Assembly (NCBI GenBank): GCA_022494885.1
Contig: JAGVSM010002727.1
Location: 122,612 to 186,611, forward strand
DNA from: Micrasema longulum
Lineage: Eukaryota; Arthropoda; Insecta; Trichoptera; Brachycentridae
Reading direction: 5' to 3'
DNA length: 64,000 nucleotides
Shown: piece after piece, positions 36,374 to 48,234 of the stretch
How the letters are laid out: each line of letters opens with the position of its first letter
Numbering within the stretch: position 1 is the stretch's first letter
Program-made: the position numbers and the translations under genes
The notes under the pieces: generated by a model
Databases searched by the model: none
What the model saw: the letters and a program-made list of their open reading frames with translations, nothing else
Told to the model about the DNA's origin: nothing

Positions 36374-37728
36374 CTAAACTTCATTTATCAAAGATTTGTA
36401 TGATTCAGGTTCAGAAGATAAAAGCATATTTTGAATTTCAACGAAGCTTTTAGATTTTGTCTCGGGAGTTATTTTCATCATAATCAAAAAAGATAAAAAT
36501 GTAAGTGTCGACAGTCCCCAAAATACAATTGATATCCCAAACGCATCTTGAACTGTTTGGAATAGTTTTGTTGCTAAAAAGAATTCTAAAGAAATGATTA
36601 GTGAAATAAGACAAACAGCGACCTCTTTCACATCAGTTGAAAACATTTCTGTTAATTGAGTGGACGGCACAGGTCCCAAACCGAGTGCAAAAAAGACTTG
36701 TAATGCGTGCATGGCCACTAGAGGAGTCCAATTTATTCCTGAGATACTTGGAAGCAAATTATTTTGGTCTAAGTGTATGTAAGTTCCAAGAGTTCCCGTC
36801 GATAAAGCACAACCGAGACTCGAAATCAACAGTAAAGGCTTTCTTCCCCAACGGTCCATAAATATCACGGACAATAACCCAACAGAATTTCCAATGACTG
36901 CAGATAACATGGCTGCAATTGCTGCGGGAATAGGAACGTTTGCTTCCTTGTTTATTTGTTCCATGTAGAACATTACGACTGTAGCTCCCGAAACGCATTC
37001 CGTTAGAAAAGACATATTGACAATACCAAAAGCTTTTGGGTTTGGTTTTTTTATGAGCTGTTTGCAAGATTGTAAAAAACTAAAATTTTCCCTTGCGCTT
37101 TTTTTTATTACGACCAACTCCTCTAAAATGATTTTCTCATCAGTTTGTCTCCTCAATTGCATTATAGTTTGAATTGCTTCGTTTTCCTTATGCAGCCTTA
37201 CAAGAAAATATGGAGACTCCGGCATGAAAGGCATCGTAGCCAACATCAGTACCGGAAATATAGTCACTATCTTGGCTGTGTCCTTGATGGTAAAATAGGG
37301 ACCAATAAAATACATAAAAAGGGCACCAATCCCCATGACAAAAGTATAAAATGACGAGAGAGCGCCTCTGTTTCTGTTTTCAGCAATTTCAGAAACATAA
37401 ATAGGAGTTGCGGTCAATGCAAACGCAACAGCAAAACCGGATAAAAATCTCGACCAGTATAACCACGTTGGTCCTTTGGCAAAATTGATGAGTACAAATC
37501 CCCCAATATAAGGAAACGCTGATATGATTGTTGACTGCTTAGGTCCAAGATATCTGGACAAATATGAGCTGACAATTGATCCAACGCCACACCCAATAGG
37601 CAAGACAGCGGCGATCCATGAGGCTTCGTCATTGGTCACTAGAAAGGGGCTGACATTTGACTGAAGTATCGCCAGTGATGGGGATGACCAACCGTAACAA
37701 ATTCCTCCAGTGAAGATGTTCAAAGATG
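36374..37728 (-). CDS. Tret1-like sugar transporter, gene 2, exon 2
   Basis: Main exon of the second major-facilitator sugar transporter. With exon 1 at 39653-39737 the protein is 479 residues. Motifs line up with gene 1 without gaps: EIAENRNRGAL (142-152), PESPYFLVR (198-206), DRWGRKP (320-326), TPETKSKSF (449-457). The C-terminus is shorter and ends SYKSLINEV. Three glutamines present in both neighbours are replaced: residue 133 is Leu, 272 is Glu and 284 is Met (FYMEQ for FYQEQ). These lie in predicted helices 4 and 7, so its substrate or affinity may differ from that of genes 1 and 3. The acceptor on the minus strand is a run of T followed by CACAG at 37729-37733, phase 1. Stop TAG at 36374-36376. 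The frame is intact with no sign of pseudogenisation. Confidence 0.93.
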
Positions 37729-39652
37729 CTGTGAAAAAAAAACCTTATTATTAATAAATCTACACTCACTAAACAATTAAATAATAAGATTTTCAAAACG
37801 ATGTTTTAAAATAGACTTGTTTTTTTTCCATCACATTGAAATATATAAAACGGATAGCATATTTATATTTCAACTTCTAGATGTGATTTTAAAAAAAAAA
37901 GCACAATGGACTTTTATCACAGGGGATTCATTCCACACAGTACTATGTAAAACAAAAACGTTTTAAATATTTATACTTAACATAAAATGATAATGGATAA
38001 GTTTACTGTTTATTTTACCATATTAAAAAACAACATGGCATCAAAATAATTGTAACTAAGAATAGTTACTTTACATATCATATTTATATTACACGCAAAT
38101 AAATTAAAACTGCAGTGTAAGGCATTTCAATAACGAAAAGTATATATATATTACTATTACGAATTGTTAAATATTTGTTAAAGAACATTTTTAAATCAAT
38201 TTTTGTATTGTGTTGTTTCGGAGCCGCGTAAAAAAAAGAAAAGGGTCCAGTGTATTCATATTTCTAAAGGTAATTTTATAAAACACAAATGATCCTAGAC
38301 TATGACGTTACTTCATTTTCTTAAAATATAGGTAGACTGTTTTCGTATGATTATGGCACACGTTTTTTGTACTACAACACAAAAGTAATTACCAATATTC
38401 AATTTCGTATTGTAAACGACATTGTTTGGATTTACACAAGTGAATGAATTATTTTAAAACGTAGTTTAATTTTAAACATCAGCAAAGGTTTATCGTTAGA
38501 CGTTAATAATAATCGTTTCCCATAAAAAAAATCCCATTGTAAACGTTTTCTAAATAGGTACTCCGCATCCATGGGTTTAAAAATCAATATTGCAAAAACC
38601 CATGTCCAAAATCCCCTGACCCTGTCAAATCGAGTCGTCGAAAGGGTCGAAAGTTTCAAATACCCGGGAGCATATGTTACAGATAATGGCAGCTTTCAAA
38701 AATAACTGGGAGTGCGGCTAGGAGTAACAGGCGCCACATTCAACAATATGAAAGCTGTCTGGATATCGGATATTTTCTCAGTGTAAACCAAACTCCACCC
38801 ATATAATGCCTGCATAACACCTATTCTCCTCGATGAATGCGAATCAGGGCACCTCACTAGGGCCCAAAACAGCAAAATACTGTTATAGTTTTAAGAATAG
38901 GTGTCAGAAGAATCTTGGGTGTGTGGAGTTTTGATTTTGAAAGGAATGAAGCTATAAGAGAACGGACAGAGCAAACTCCAGTGACAACTGTCATTAAGTC
39001 TAGTCGATACGGTTGGCTCGGCCATGTACCGCGGATGCCTCCTAAAAGCCTTAACAACGCTTGCCAACTTTACAAGGATGAGGTTCTCGACGTCCTGTAA
39101 GTCCACTGCTGACTGTTCGCCGGCAGGTCATGTCAGAACAACGGGACTCTAACCTGACTTGGGAAGATGCACAGGAGCTGGCAGCCGACAGAGATGCCTG
39201 GAGGGTTTTCGTGGGCACCATGTGCTCCAAATAGGGATCGGACATGGAATGATGATGATGATGTACACGTTTCACTATAAAAGCGACTATATTAATGTAC
39301 ATAATTTAATAATTATTATTATAAAGTGCATGGTTCGATATTCTATAATGTTGTATTCCAACTCAACACAGGGCTTTTGGCCTCATAGAGTTAAGAATAC
39401 GTTTTTTTTTAGTATATGTGTATTTATATAAATAAATTAATAAATAAAAATAAACAAATATCAAAGAAATTAATATTTCATAATAAAATTAATTTTAATA
39501 ATGTTCGCGTGCATCAAGCCGTTTAGTAAGCCATTTAAATAGCTTAAGTTTTTAACATAATTACTAACTTTACCGCAAATAACATTGATAACGAGTAAAA
39601 ACATATTGCTTTTTATAAAATGACGTAGTTCGTACATATTTTTTATAGATAC
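37729..39652 (-). other. Intron 1 of transporter gene 2
   Basis: GT donor (minus-strand GTATCT) and CACAG acceptor, 1924 bases. It contains a sense-opposed LINE fragment at 38560-39265; 37729-38555 shows nothing I recognise beyond AT-rich DNA. Confidence 0.88.
38560..39265 (+). pseudogene. Non-LTR retrotransposon ORF2 fragment (LINE subfamily B)
   Basis: Begins in the reverse-transcriptase domain: MGLKINIAKTHVQNP, then SFKYPGAYVTDNGSF, the usual K(T)K-V and F-x-YLG-x...DG stretch. It continues through the thumb (38840-38990, broken frames) to WLGHVPRMPPKSLNNACQLY and a tail 'ATAGGGATCGGACATGGA' plus ATGATGATGATG. It lies antisense to gene 2 within the intron. Several frameshifts and stops; not functional. 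Confidence 0.85.
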
Positions 39653-39737
39653 CTGAAAATACTGCTAGCCATTGCGGCCATTGCTTATTCGAACTAACTT
39701 TATCCTGTTTCTCAAGTATTTTTTCTTCAAGATCCAT
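39653..39737 (-). CDS. Tret1-like sugar transporter, gene 2, exon 1 (start)
   Basis: Eighty-five bases coding MDLEEKILEKQDKVSSNKQW and PQWLAVFS, plus the first base of an Ala codon. Donor G|GTATCT on the minus strand. Joining to 37728 gives GCA (Ala) then SLNIFTGGICYGW. Length, phase and the QWPQWLAV end are the same as in gene 1, which strongly supports the model. ATG at 39735-39737. Confidence 0.9.
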
Positions 39738-42149
39738 TATCTTTGATTTAATATAGGTAGATAAATATATTTATTCTATCACTTTTACTTTCAATTTTTA
39801 TACTTACATAAAAAGTTAACTACACGCGCAGTAATTGTACTGTAACTTATAACTAACCAAAAATCCTAAATGTGTTTAGTGATCACAAAATTGAATACAA
39901 GCATCTTGCCGTTATTATTCACACATTAAGTCAACGCGTGTAACAAAACGTATAAATAGTTGATAGAAAGGGGAGTACGAGTTGGATTGAACCACTTTTT
40001 GGACACCACACGAACAAGATAAATCAGCAGGGTAAATTGCTTGTGTTGGCCAAGTTTATTCCATTGCAAAAATAGTAAAACTTATTTCATAAAAATAATG
40101 AACATAATAATAAGATTAACAATAATAATAATAATAACTGATAATAATAATAATAAAAATGATGTTTTTTAAAATACTTTTTTTAAAATTGAAAACATAA
40201 AATACAAAATTTTATGTAACATTCCCAAGGAGTTTTTGTAAAAAACTCATTCAAGGACCTTCAGATAACAATATTTATTTACAAACGCTTACATATTTTA
40301 AACTATAACATTATTTATAAAAGCAGAATAGAATTTATGATAAACAACAACTTAAAAAGGTGTGAAAAAGTTTCAAAAAATTACAGAATAAACAAAATAC
40401 AAGGTAATAATTATAATAATAATAATGAAAGTAATAATGATAATAAAAAAAGTATTGATAATTATTATAAAAACATATCTAAAAAAACACAATAATAACA
40501 AAAATCATAGTTATAATAATAGTTATAATAATTAATCAAAAATAAAAGTTTGTCAACAAAATTTCAAGCCCTTTATTTACCACATTGTTTATGGTAAAAG
40601 ATATCTCTCAAGAAAAGTCACAATAAAGCTGGTCTCATTATTTGAGTAAGACCCTACTCAGGTAGAAAAAAAATAAAGGGTGGGGGTAATTAGTTATTAG
40701 AACTAATTTATACCTACACTGGCCCTTTCTAATAGGTGGAAAAATTTAAATGATCGCTACTGTAGTTATTTATTATTTAAGCAAATAATGCAAGATACCT
40801 ACTGGCTTCCTCCTTCCCATGTACGTATAGCTTAGAATTGAACCAAGTAGTAGGTAGAATAAATATTCTATCCAGAACCAAGTATGTTATCACTACTCAA
40901 TTCTGCTATCTTTCAGTAATAACGGATATTGTATATTGTATATTACATATTTTTGCTGCTTCTCAAATATCTTTTCTAGTTTTTTTAATTTGATGCATTT
41001 TTTATTTTTTTTTGTAGTTTTTCATTTTCTGTTTTTCATTTAAGTTTTTGTAGCCTTTTTTTTACCTTTGAAAAATCCGAAATAATTTTTTTATTGAGTT
41101 TTTATTTTACTGCGAGATGAGGATTACCTATGGTTCAATTCTCCCTAATTGAAATGGGATCAGTTCTTTTGAAGCACCCAAAGCATTTTTTTAATGAAAA
41201 ACCGGTTTGTTGAAATATTTACCCCAAACAATCAGTTAGATACTACGTAGTTTATTACTTACTTTTGAATTACATCTAATTGTTTCAAATTGGTCTGCAA
41301 AGTCTCAAACACGTAAAAACTATCTTAAGCATCAAAAAGCGTGAGCGACACCGTCAGTGCGTGCGCTTGTTATGAGATCCGGGAACCAGAAGACAACTGA
41401 ATGAACTGGACGAGCACGAGTATTCAACACATTTTGAATCGTATTTCGCATATTTTAAATAGTGTTTTATAGTCATATGGTCGACGATTCACTTCTCCTC
41501 ATGGTTCATTCCTACCCATGTTCCCCTAATATCAACTTTTGCCAATGTTGTCCAAATATCCTGCTTTTAATATTATATTGTATCAATGTAAATTACATCT
41601 TTTTTCCTAGAGTTTTTATTCAATAAAATATACACATTTTTACAATATTAATACATTATAACAATAAAACAAAGTATTAAAACATATTTTGTTTCGATAA
41701 ACTATTGAATAATAGTTTGTCATCGGGTGCTTAGGCATTAGTTTTAATTAATAATTAAATAAAAGAGTACAGACATAATACTGTATACACATAAAATGAT
41801 GAATAAATATTATTTGTTTTTGATGCTTTCAAAAATCATATTAAGAAGATCAAAAAGAAAAAACTCAACAAAACCAGATAATATAATTAAAAAATAGAGA
41901 AAAATAATTCAATTAAAATCAAAGAATACCTATTTACTTGAATAAATTTTAAACAAAGAAAAAAATATGCATACATATATATAAAAAAGTGTGTGCTCAT
42001 AAATGTAATCAAAATAAGATAAAAATAAAACAAAATAAATCGAAAATTTCAATTCATAATGCTAACCAAAGCTTCGTAAATTATTTTTATAATGTCCCTA
42101 CATGGTAAACAAAACTTTTATATGGTTTTTATTTTTATTATTTTATTTT
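39738..42149. other. Upstream region of gene 2; AAT-rich low complexity
   Basis: Expected promoter side of gene 2. AAT/ATA trinucleotide runs lie at 40105-40165 and 40405-40530. A GC-richer patch at 41330-41420 is unexplained. No gene found. Confidence 0.5.
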
Positions 42150-42460
42150 ATTAATTATCCGAATGAATGAGTGCCAAACTTTAATCCGATTCGCAGAAAT
42201 CGGAATAATCGGATTAACTAAATAACGGCACTGTTTTGAAAGAAAACGCAAAATTCGCTATAAAATCAAATTTTACTGGCTTTTTAAATAACACAACGTA
42301 TCGGAATTGCATTAAAACTTTACTTAAACATTTCCAAGAAATGCGTTTGCGAGCAGCGAGGGGTTATTAAAAATGTTTTTTTAAATTTTTATTTCCCGAT
42401 AACGATCCGGATATTTGGAAATCTGGATGACTGGAGTTCAGATAAACGAAGATCTACTGT
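42150..42460. mobile_element. pogo/Tigger-like MITE relic
   Basis: 'AATTATCCGAATGAATGAGT' and GCCAAACTTTAATCCGATT on the left; on the right, minus strand, 'TCTTCGTTTATCTGAACTCC' and AGTCATCCAGATTTCC. Same layout as 35090-35705. Confidence 0.5.
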
Positions 42461-42461
42461 A

Positions 42462-42862
42462 CTTCTTCAAGCGCCTCTACACGCTGCACAATTCGTTCGC
42501 CCAATACTTTGACCAATGTATTGGAAAACATGTAGAGAGGGGTATTTGTGGCTGGCAGATCTGGCACGAGTGCGAGCTCATACGCTGGCGCGCGATCCAT
42601 CTGATGTCGGTTTTTCAACATAGATCAAAGGGCGCTGGCTTAACGTTGGTCCAGTGTTTAGTACGCTGTACGCTGCCAACAGTGCCAACTACCGGAGTGG
42701 GCGCACGTGATTTTGTGTGTGCTTTTGATATTAGCACATTGGCCCGCACAGACAGATACAGAACGATTCGTCAACGTGCAGTTAGTTTGGCAATTTCGCT
42801 GCCAATACTCTCGACAGCGTACTGGCCAACGTATCGGTTAGCGTGTAAGGCCGCCTCAAGCA
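42462..42862. mobile_element. GC-rich ~400-bp MITE with ~55-bp inverted ends
   Basis: The left end CGCCTCTACACGCTGCACAA and the right end on the minus strand GGCGGCCTTACACGCTAACC stay similar for about 55 bases, both reaching a TATTGG. TCAAG flanks each side (a possible 5-base target duplication). A 152-codon ORF runs through it (42415-42873) but starts in the neighbouring relic and has no recognised domain, so I do not call it a gene. The G+C content is far above the surroundings. Confidence 0.55.
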
Positions 42863-42874
42863 AACAAACATGAA

Positions 42875-44345
42875 AATAATTTGGATAAATTTCAGTTATA
42901 TTTATTTCAATTAAAATCGATGCATTTTAAGGATTTTTTCCAAACCGTGGCGCTGTTGGTTATTCGGCAGACTGTGAAATTTACGACGCGAGTTAGATTT
43001 CCGCCAGATGCAAGAAACAAATCAAAGAAAAGTTTTCTCAATTAGTCTGGATGTTGTAGTGTATTTTTCATAACATTCTTCCATGTCCTCTCTTTTCTAC
43101 CTCAAGTTTCTAAAATAGAAGTTTAGCAGGTTATTTCTTAATAATAATAATTTTTAAAAACTTATACATGAAAACTCCATGATAGATAGATTGCCTATGT
43201 TATCCAATTTTTTTTAATCATCTTCCGAAGTTTTGTCTTGAATGCTTAAGTTGAGGGTGTAAATGTTTACTTTTTTTTGAGACAATTGAAAATATATCTA
43301 AACATTCAATTGTAATCGCCCCCCGGGTATTATTGATCATAATTTGAGTATGTCTGAATTTTCATAGCGTAATACTAAAATGTATTGAGTACTTTTGTCT
43401 AGAGACAAACAGCTCAACAAAAACGTCTGAAATAACTCTTTAACTGTGCTAGATATCTCAACCAAGATGAAGGAACTATCGAAGAATATGGAATATAGAT
43501 ATTTACAGGACTAGTGACCTGTCATTAGTTGTTTTAAGTGGTCATAATAATACTCAACCCAATGACATATAATTAAATAGACTCGTTACACACGCATAAT
43601 AGATGGCATTTAAAATCTTACTTGCATCTCGTTCTCTCATTAATATGTTAATGTGTGATTTTTCGTTTTTTTCTTCTGTTGATGGCAATGCAATATTGGC
43701 TAAAATTAAAATGCATTTAGTAATGAAATAACTTGTCTTTTTATTATACCTTAATTGCCTTACCTCCAGTATTAATTTAATAACCTTTGTGTAATGTTTA
43801 CCTTAGTATTATGACATTATTAGTAAAAACCATTAAATTAAAAACGAATAAATATTCTCAAGTCCATTTATTTTTTAAAAAGTAATAATTTACAGTTTTA
43901 TTAACAATATGTCAATTAGTTTTCAAAACATCTATCAGTATTTTTTTACGATAGCGTTTTGAAAGTTATACAACTCAATAATCTCAAAATTCACAATAAA
44001 TACGTTCGCTAAAATGTTTATAAAATAAATTAGAACTAACGCGTATAATATGCTACAGTAAAAAATAGTACCTTATAATTAATTTCGTATGAAAATAAAT
44101 TTCTTACACTAAAATTAATTGTATTTTATATTATTGTTTACCTACGTATAAGATGAAATATATCAACCAACTTTTACAAATTATTAAGATGGATGATCGT
44201 CATATTGAATTAGCAAAAAAGTTTTTATTGGTTTAAAAACTCTTGTTATGAAGGATATAAATATTCTAAAAATGTGTGGACATTTTATAAAAGCGTCCTA
44301 ATACTTTTTTTACCAGACTAGAATTTTTTTAATGATTAAATTTAG
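42875..44345. other. 3' flank of transporter gene 3 with one FB fragment
   Basis: 43475-43555 ('GAATATGGAATATAGATATT', 'GACCTGTCATTAGTTGTTTT', AAGTGGTCAT) is an FB left-arm fragment. The rest is AT-rich without a gene; the 3' UTR of gene 3 should lie just below 44346. Confidence 0.5.
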
Positions 44346-45718
44346 TCAAAATCTCGTTGCTATGTCCTCGTGAATTTTAAAAACTTCTATAGGTTCTTCT
44401 TTGGTCGACATCAACATACTTTGGATCTCAAGGAAACTTTTTGATTTGGTTTCCGGAGTAACCTTTATCATCGCGAAAAAAGTTATAAATGTCAAAATCG
44501 AAAGTCCCCAAAACACGACTGTAATACCATAAGCATCTTGCACTATTTGATACATTTTAGTCATTACGAAACCCTCGAGTGCTGTTATTACGGATATGAG
44601 GCAAAAAGCTATTTCTTTAACGTTTGATGAAAAAAGTTCTCCCAGTTGAGTACTCGGTACTGGACTCAGACCAAATGCAAAAAATATCTGCAGAGCATTC
44701 ATAGCCACAACTGGAGTCCAATTAATATTAGGAATACCAGCGAGTGACCCCTTTTGATCCAAGTAAATATAAGTTCCAACTGTTAAAGTAGACAAAGCGC
44801 AGCCTAAAGCGGATATCAAAAGTAAAGGTTTCCTTCCCCAGCGGTCAACAAACATGACAGATAGGAAACCAGCTGTGTTACCTATCACGGCTGATATCAT
44901 TACTGCAACTTCAGCAGGAATTGGAATTTGCGCTATTTGATAAATTTGTTCTTGATAAAACATAACAACTATTGCCCCGCAAACAGTTTGTCCAATGAAA
45001 GAGATATTAACAATTCCTAAAGCTTTCGGGTTTGGTCGTTCGACGAGCTGCTTGAAACCCTTAATTAAGCTCATATTTTCACTTGCGCTTTTTCTTATTA
45101 TCCTCATTTCTTCTTGAATGATGTCATCGTTTTTTTGGCGTCTCAACCATTTTAATGATTTTTCTGCTTCATCCTCTTTGTTAATTCTTACTAAGAAATA
45201 TGGAGAATCTGGCATCAACAGCATGGTGGCTAAAAGCAAAACTGGAAAAACTGAAGATATTTCAGCCATGACTTGAATAGTGAGGTAGGGTCCTAAGAAG
45301 GAAATAAAAAGAGCGCCGATACCCATTGTAAATGTAAAAAACGACATCAACGCCCCTCTGTTTCTGTTTTCAGCTATTTCCGCGACGTATATCGGAGTTG
45401 CAGTCTGGCCAAAGCCAACGGCAAAGCCGGATAGAAATCTCGATAAATAAAGCCATATCGGTCCATTGGCGAAGATTATTAAAACAAATCCAGCGAGATA
45501 AGGAAACGCTGATATAATTGTCGTTTGCTTAGGGCCGAGATATCTGGATAGATAAGAGCCAACGATAGGTCCTACTGCACAGCCGATGGGCAGAAATGAA
45601 GCGATCCACGAAGCTTGGTTATTATCCACTGGGAATGGAGTGGTGTCAGATTGAAGAATCGCCAGGGATGGAGACGACCAGGCAAAGCAGATTCCAGCGG
45701 TGAAGAAACTTAGCGAAG
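44346..45718 (-). CDS. Tret1-like sugar transporter, gene 3, main exon
   Basis: Main exon of the third major-facilitator sugar transporter, 456 residues after a split Ala codon; with an exon 1 like its neighbours the protein would be about 485 residues. Motifs (numbered as in genes 1 and 2): EIAENRNRGAL (143-153), PDSPYFLVR (198-206; Asp for the usual Glu), DRWGRKP (320-326), TPETKSKSF (449-457). It retains the glutamines at 133, 272 and 284 and is closer to gene 1 than to gene 2 in helix 7 (GQTVCGAIVVMFYQEQIY). The acceptor is minus-strand TTCACAG at 45719-45725, in phase 1 as in the paralogues. A single-exon frame could begin at a TTG inside the intron (45728) but homology supports splicing. 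Stop TGA at 44346-44348. Exon 1 was not found in this window. Confidence 0.92.
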
Positions 45719-46079
45719 CTGTGAACAAAGGAAAGAAAATAATATATTAACGATTAGCTTTGGAAGTTATCGTAAAATGTTTGTTTATATGTAGTTATTG
45801 TAAAGTGAATGCTTAATTATTTAAAAACAGTTTAACAAAATGACCGCTGTACAATATAATTCCACTATTGTACCTATACTCCGGCTAAAATATTATAACT
45901 TTGGTTCTCAACGGTATCAGCATCTGGTTTGGTAAATATTTATCAAAATGCACCTCCAAATATTAATTTTATTCTCACTTCCACACAAAAAAGACGTTTG
46001 CATTAAACATTAATTTTGGTATTATCTGATGAGCATATAACAAGAGAAATGAAGAATTTCAATAAGTGAAACAGTTTAA
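45719..46079 (-). other. Intron 1 of gene 3 begins here; far end not found
   Basis: Acceptor side only. I looked on the minus strand up to 64000 for an exon ending in a QWPQWLAV-like peptide plus G|GT and did not find one. If gene 3 keeps the family structure, its intron is longer than 18 kb and all features to the right are intronic. Confidence 0.5.
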
Positions 46080-46385
46080 TGTAATGAATCTCACCCACAT
46101 CAATAAAGTTTTCAGCTTTTAACTTCACGAACGTCAACAGATGGATGAATTTGGTAAATATGGAAGTTCGAACACATGCGAAAAGGTAAATATTGCACTG
46201 TGTGTAAAGTGGCTACTTAAACCAGCCAATGAAAGGTCATAGCGCTGTTAAGTCTTGTAATGCCAAGACTTCTCTATCTTTGCTGTAATATGTAAATCTA
46301 AATAACTCTCCGGGGGGTTGAGTCTTGTATCTGACTACAAGCATTTGGGCAGACTCAAATATTGTAATGACATAATGCATAGATT
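46080..46385 (+). repeat. FB family copy
   Basis: 'GAATCTCACCCACATCAATA', 'CGTCAACAGATGGATGAATT', 'AACCAGCCAATGAAAGGTCA', 'AATAACTCTCCGGGGGGTTG' and 'ACAAGCATTTGGGCAGACTC' in right-arm order. Confidence 0.8.
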
Positions 46386-46689
46386 TTGGTAGAATAAAAA
46401 TCTGGAAATCAAACCTTCGAAGTCTGCTACGGAGTCAGAGTGATCACTGAATCACAACCCAATGTAGCATAATAGCTTCGTTTAAAAGTGGAATCAACTT
46501 AATTGATCTTGTGTTTAAGAAAATATTTTAACATATAAAAAAAAAACGATTGATTTTTTATCAGAAATACTACAGAACCTAAGAAATAAAGTAACATGAT
46601 ATTCTAGATATTTTTCTTACTCGATTGATAAATTTATCAAACTAATAAGAAATACATAATTATGTAAATTTTACTTTTAAAAATCACTT

Positions 46690-46967
46690 TTCATCATCAC
46701 CTTTATGATCATCATTTCCTTTCCACACCTAATGATGTATAGGGATTTACATTGGTACACCAATCTCAGCGTATCTTGATCATTTTTGTAACATAAAGGT
46801 AAGATGATCAGTCTTACAATTTAGGTACCAGTCCAGGAACTATGAGATATTATAGTGCAAAACCACCCTTTTAAATAAATATTTCATGTCAACCACATCA
46901 GGAATCGAACCCAAAACCTCTTGCATGGTAGGCAAACACCCTGACCAGTGTGCAATAAGACCGGCCA
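46690..46967 (-). mobile_element. SINE family 1 copy
   Basis: Body 'CATTGGTACACCAATCTCAG', 'GTAAGATGATCAGTCTTACA', 'TTTAGGTACCAGTCCAGGAA', 'AAATAAATATTTCATGTCAA', then head 'AATCGAACCCAAAACCTCTT' and 'GCATGGTAGGCAAACACCCT'. All read as the reverse of the family 1 consensus. Confidence 0.85.
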
Positions 46968-47097
46968 ACTTTTCAAGTAAATTATATTTGAGTGTGTTAA
47001 TTTTTTTGTTGACCTTTACTGACATTAAACCCTTTTAGAGTTTCATTTAAACATTCAATTATTTCAATGGAGACTTATGAAATTTCTAAAATATTTT

Positions 47098-47262
47098 TTT
47101 GCCACCCGCGGGGTCTAATGGATAGGACGCTTGCCTCACGCACGGTAGTTTCGGGTTCGATTCTCGGTGAGATCAGAAAAATTACATCGGATTTTTCTGA
47201 TAACTGGGTGTTTTTTTTTGTTATTGGGTCTCTGGCGTATTGCGGTGCAAAAAAATACATCA
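47098..47262 (+). mobile_element. SINE family 2 copy
   Basis: 'GCGGGGTCTAATGGATAGGA', 'CGCTTGCCTCACGCACGGTA', 'TTTCGGGTTCGATTCTCGGT' and a tail 'GGCGTATTGCGGTGCAAAAA'. Matches 35406-35590. Confidence 0.75.
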
Positions 47263-47439
47263 ATTATCATCGATATATTGCCATTGTGGAAAAACTCTTT
47301 AAAAATAAATGATTGAAACTACCAAGTGGCAGAAAAATATTTTTTTTGAGTACATAATTGGCAAAAGTATATCAAATGAAAAAAAAAGTAAAAAAAGTTG
47401 ACAGGGCCAGTTTTTGGCCTGTTGATTAAGTAACGCCGA

Positions 47440-47545
47440 GAAAAATGAGTGATTAGGGAATGACAGGTCATAAGCCGTATAAAAGCCTTTATTTTTACAT
47501 TACTTAAAAGTTCGTTCATCTCGGTTGAGATATTGGTCTAATAAT
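47440..47545 (+). repeat. FB family fragment
   Basis: 'GGGAATGACAGGTCATAAGC', CGTATAAAAGCC, and 'TTCGTTCATCTCGGTTGAGA' match the right-arm end. Confidence 0.6.
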
Positions 47546-48039
47546 TATAAATGAAATACATGTAAACGTTTTTATTTATATTTGTTTTTTCACGTAACCT
47601 TGTTTCAATAAAATTAAGAATCTTAAGTCGCCAAAATTTGCGCACAATTACATTTTTAAATGATTCCGGTGGTCCTTTAAATAATGACTAAAACTGTTTG
47701 ATGATTATATTTCATTGTTAGCTTCAATAAATACGTCATAAATTAATTAATATTAAGCTGAGGGAAATAGATTTTATATAAACTAAATAGGAAATGAATA
47801 TTGAAGGATATTGCTTGTGATGGCTTAAGGCCAAGGTAAACGATTGACATAAAAATGCTTATCAGTCGAGTGGCTCAAAACTAGGACAAGTTTGAGGTAA
47901 ATCCTACCTACACAACCGATAAATATTATAAAAGTGTTTTGTGTACAAATATTTTTATTCGATTGCGGTATTATCAATCGATATAATTATGATTCAGATG
48001 ATTTTATTTTTTATAGTTTAAAATAATTATTTATGTATT

Positions 48040-48135
48040 GCAACAGATTTGAAGAATATTTAATAGAAGGAAATAAAAAAGTATAGGCATTTACAGGACT
48101 TTTAATCTGTTATTGTTTGGTTTAAGTTTTGACAC
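48040..48135 (+). repeat. FB family fragment
   Basis: 'AGAAGGAAATAAAAAAGTAT', AGGCATTTACAGGACTTTT and 'TTATTGTTTGGTTTAAG' match the left arm in diverged form. Confidence 0.6.
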
Positions 48136-48234
48136 GAATGTTTGCATAAAAATCTACAAGACTGCAAATGCACAAAAATAGATCATGTATCAAAACATAA
48201 GTATTAAAATATAAGTATTATTTATTATAGATTT

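Noticed and set aside
40105..40530. Possible regulatory array of AAT repeats
   Set aside because: Simple trinucleotide low-complexity sequence with no ordered unit or spacer pattern.
42415..42873. 152-codon ORF as a gene
   Set aside because: It spans the boundary between two transposon-like sequences, is GC-rich because of the MITE, and has no recognised domain.
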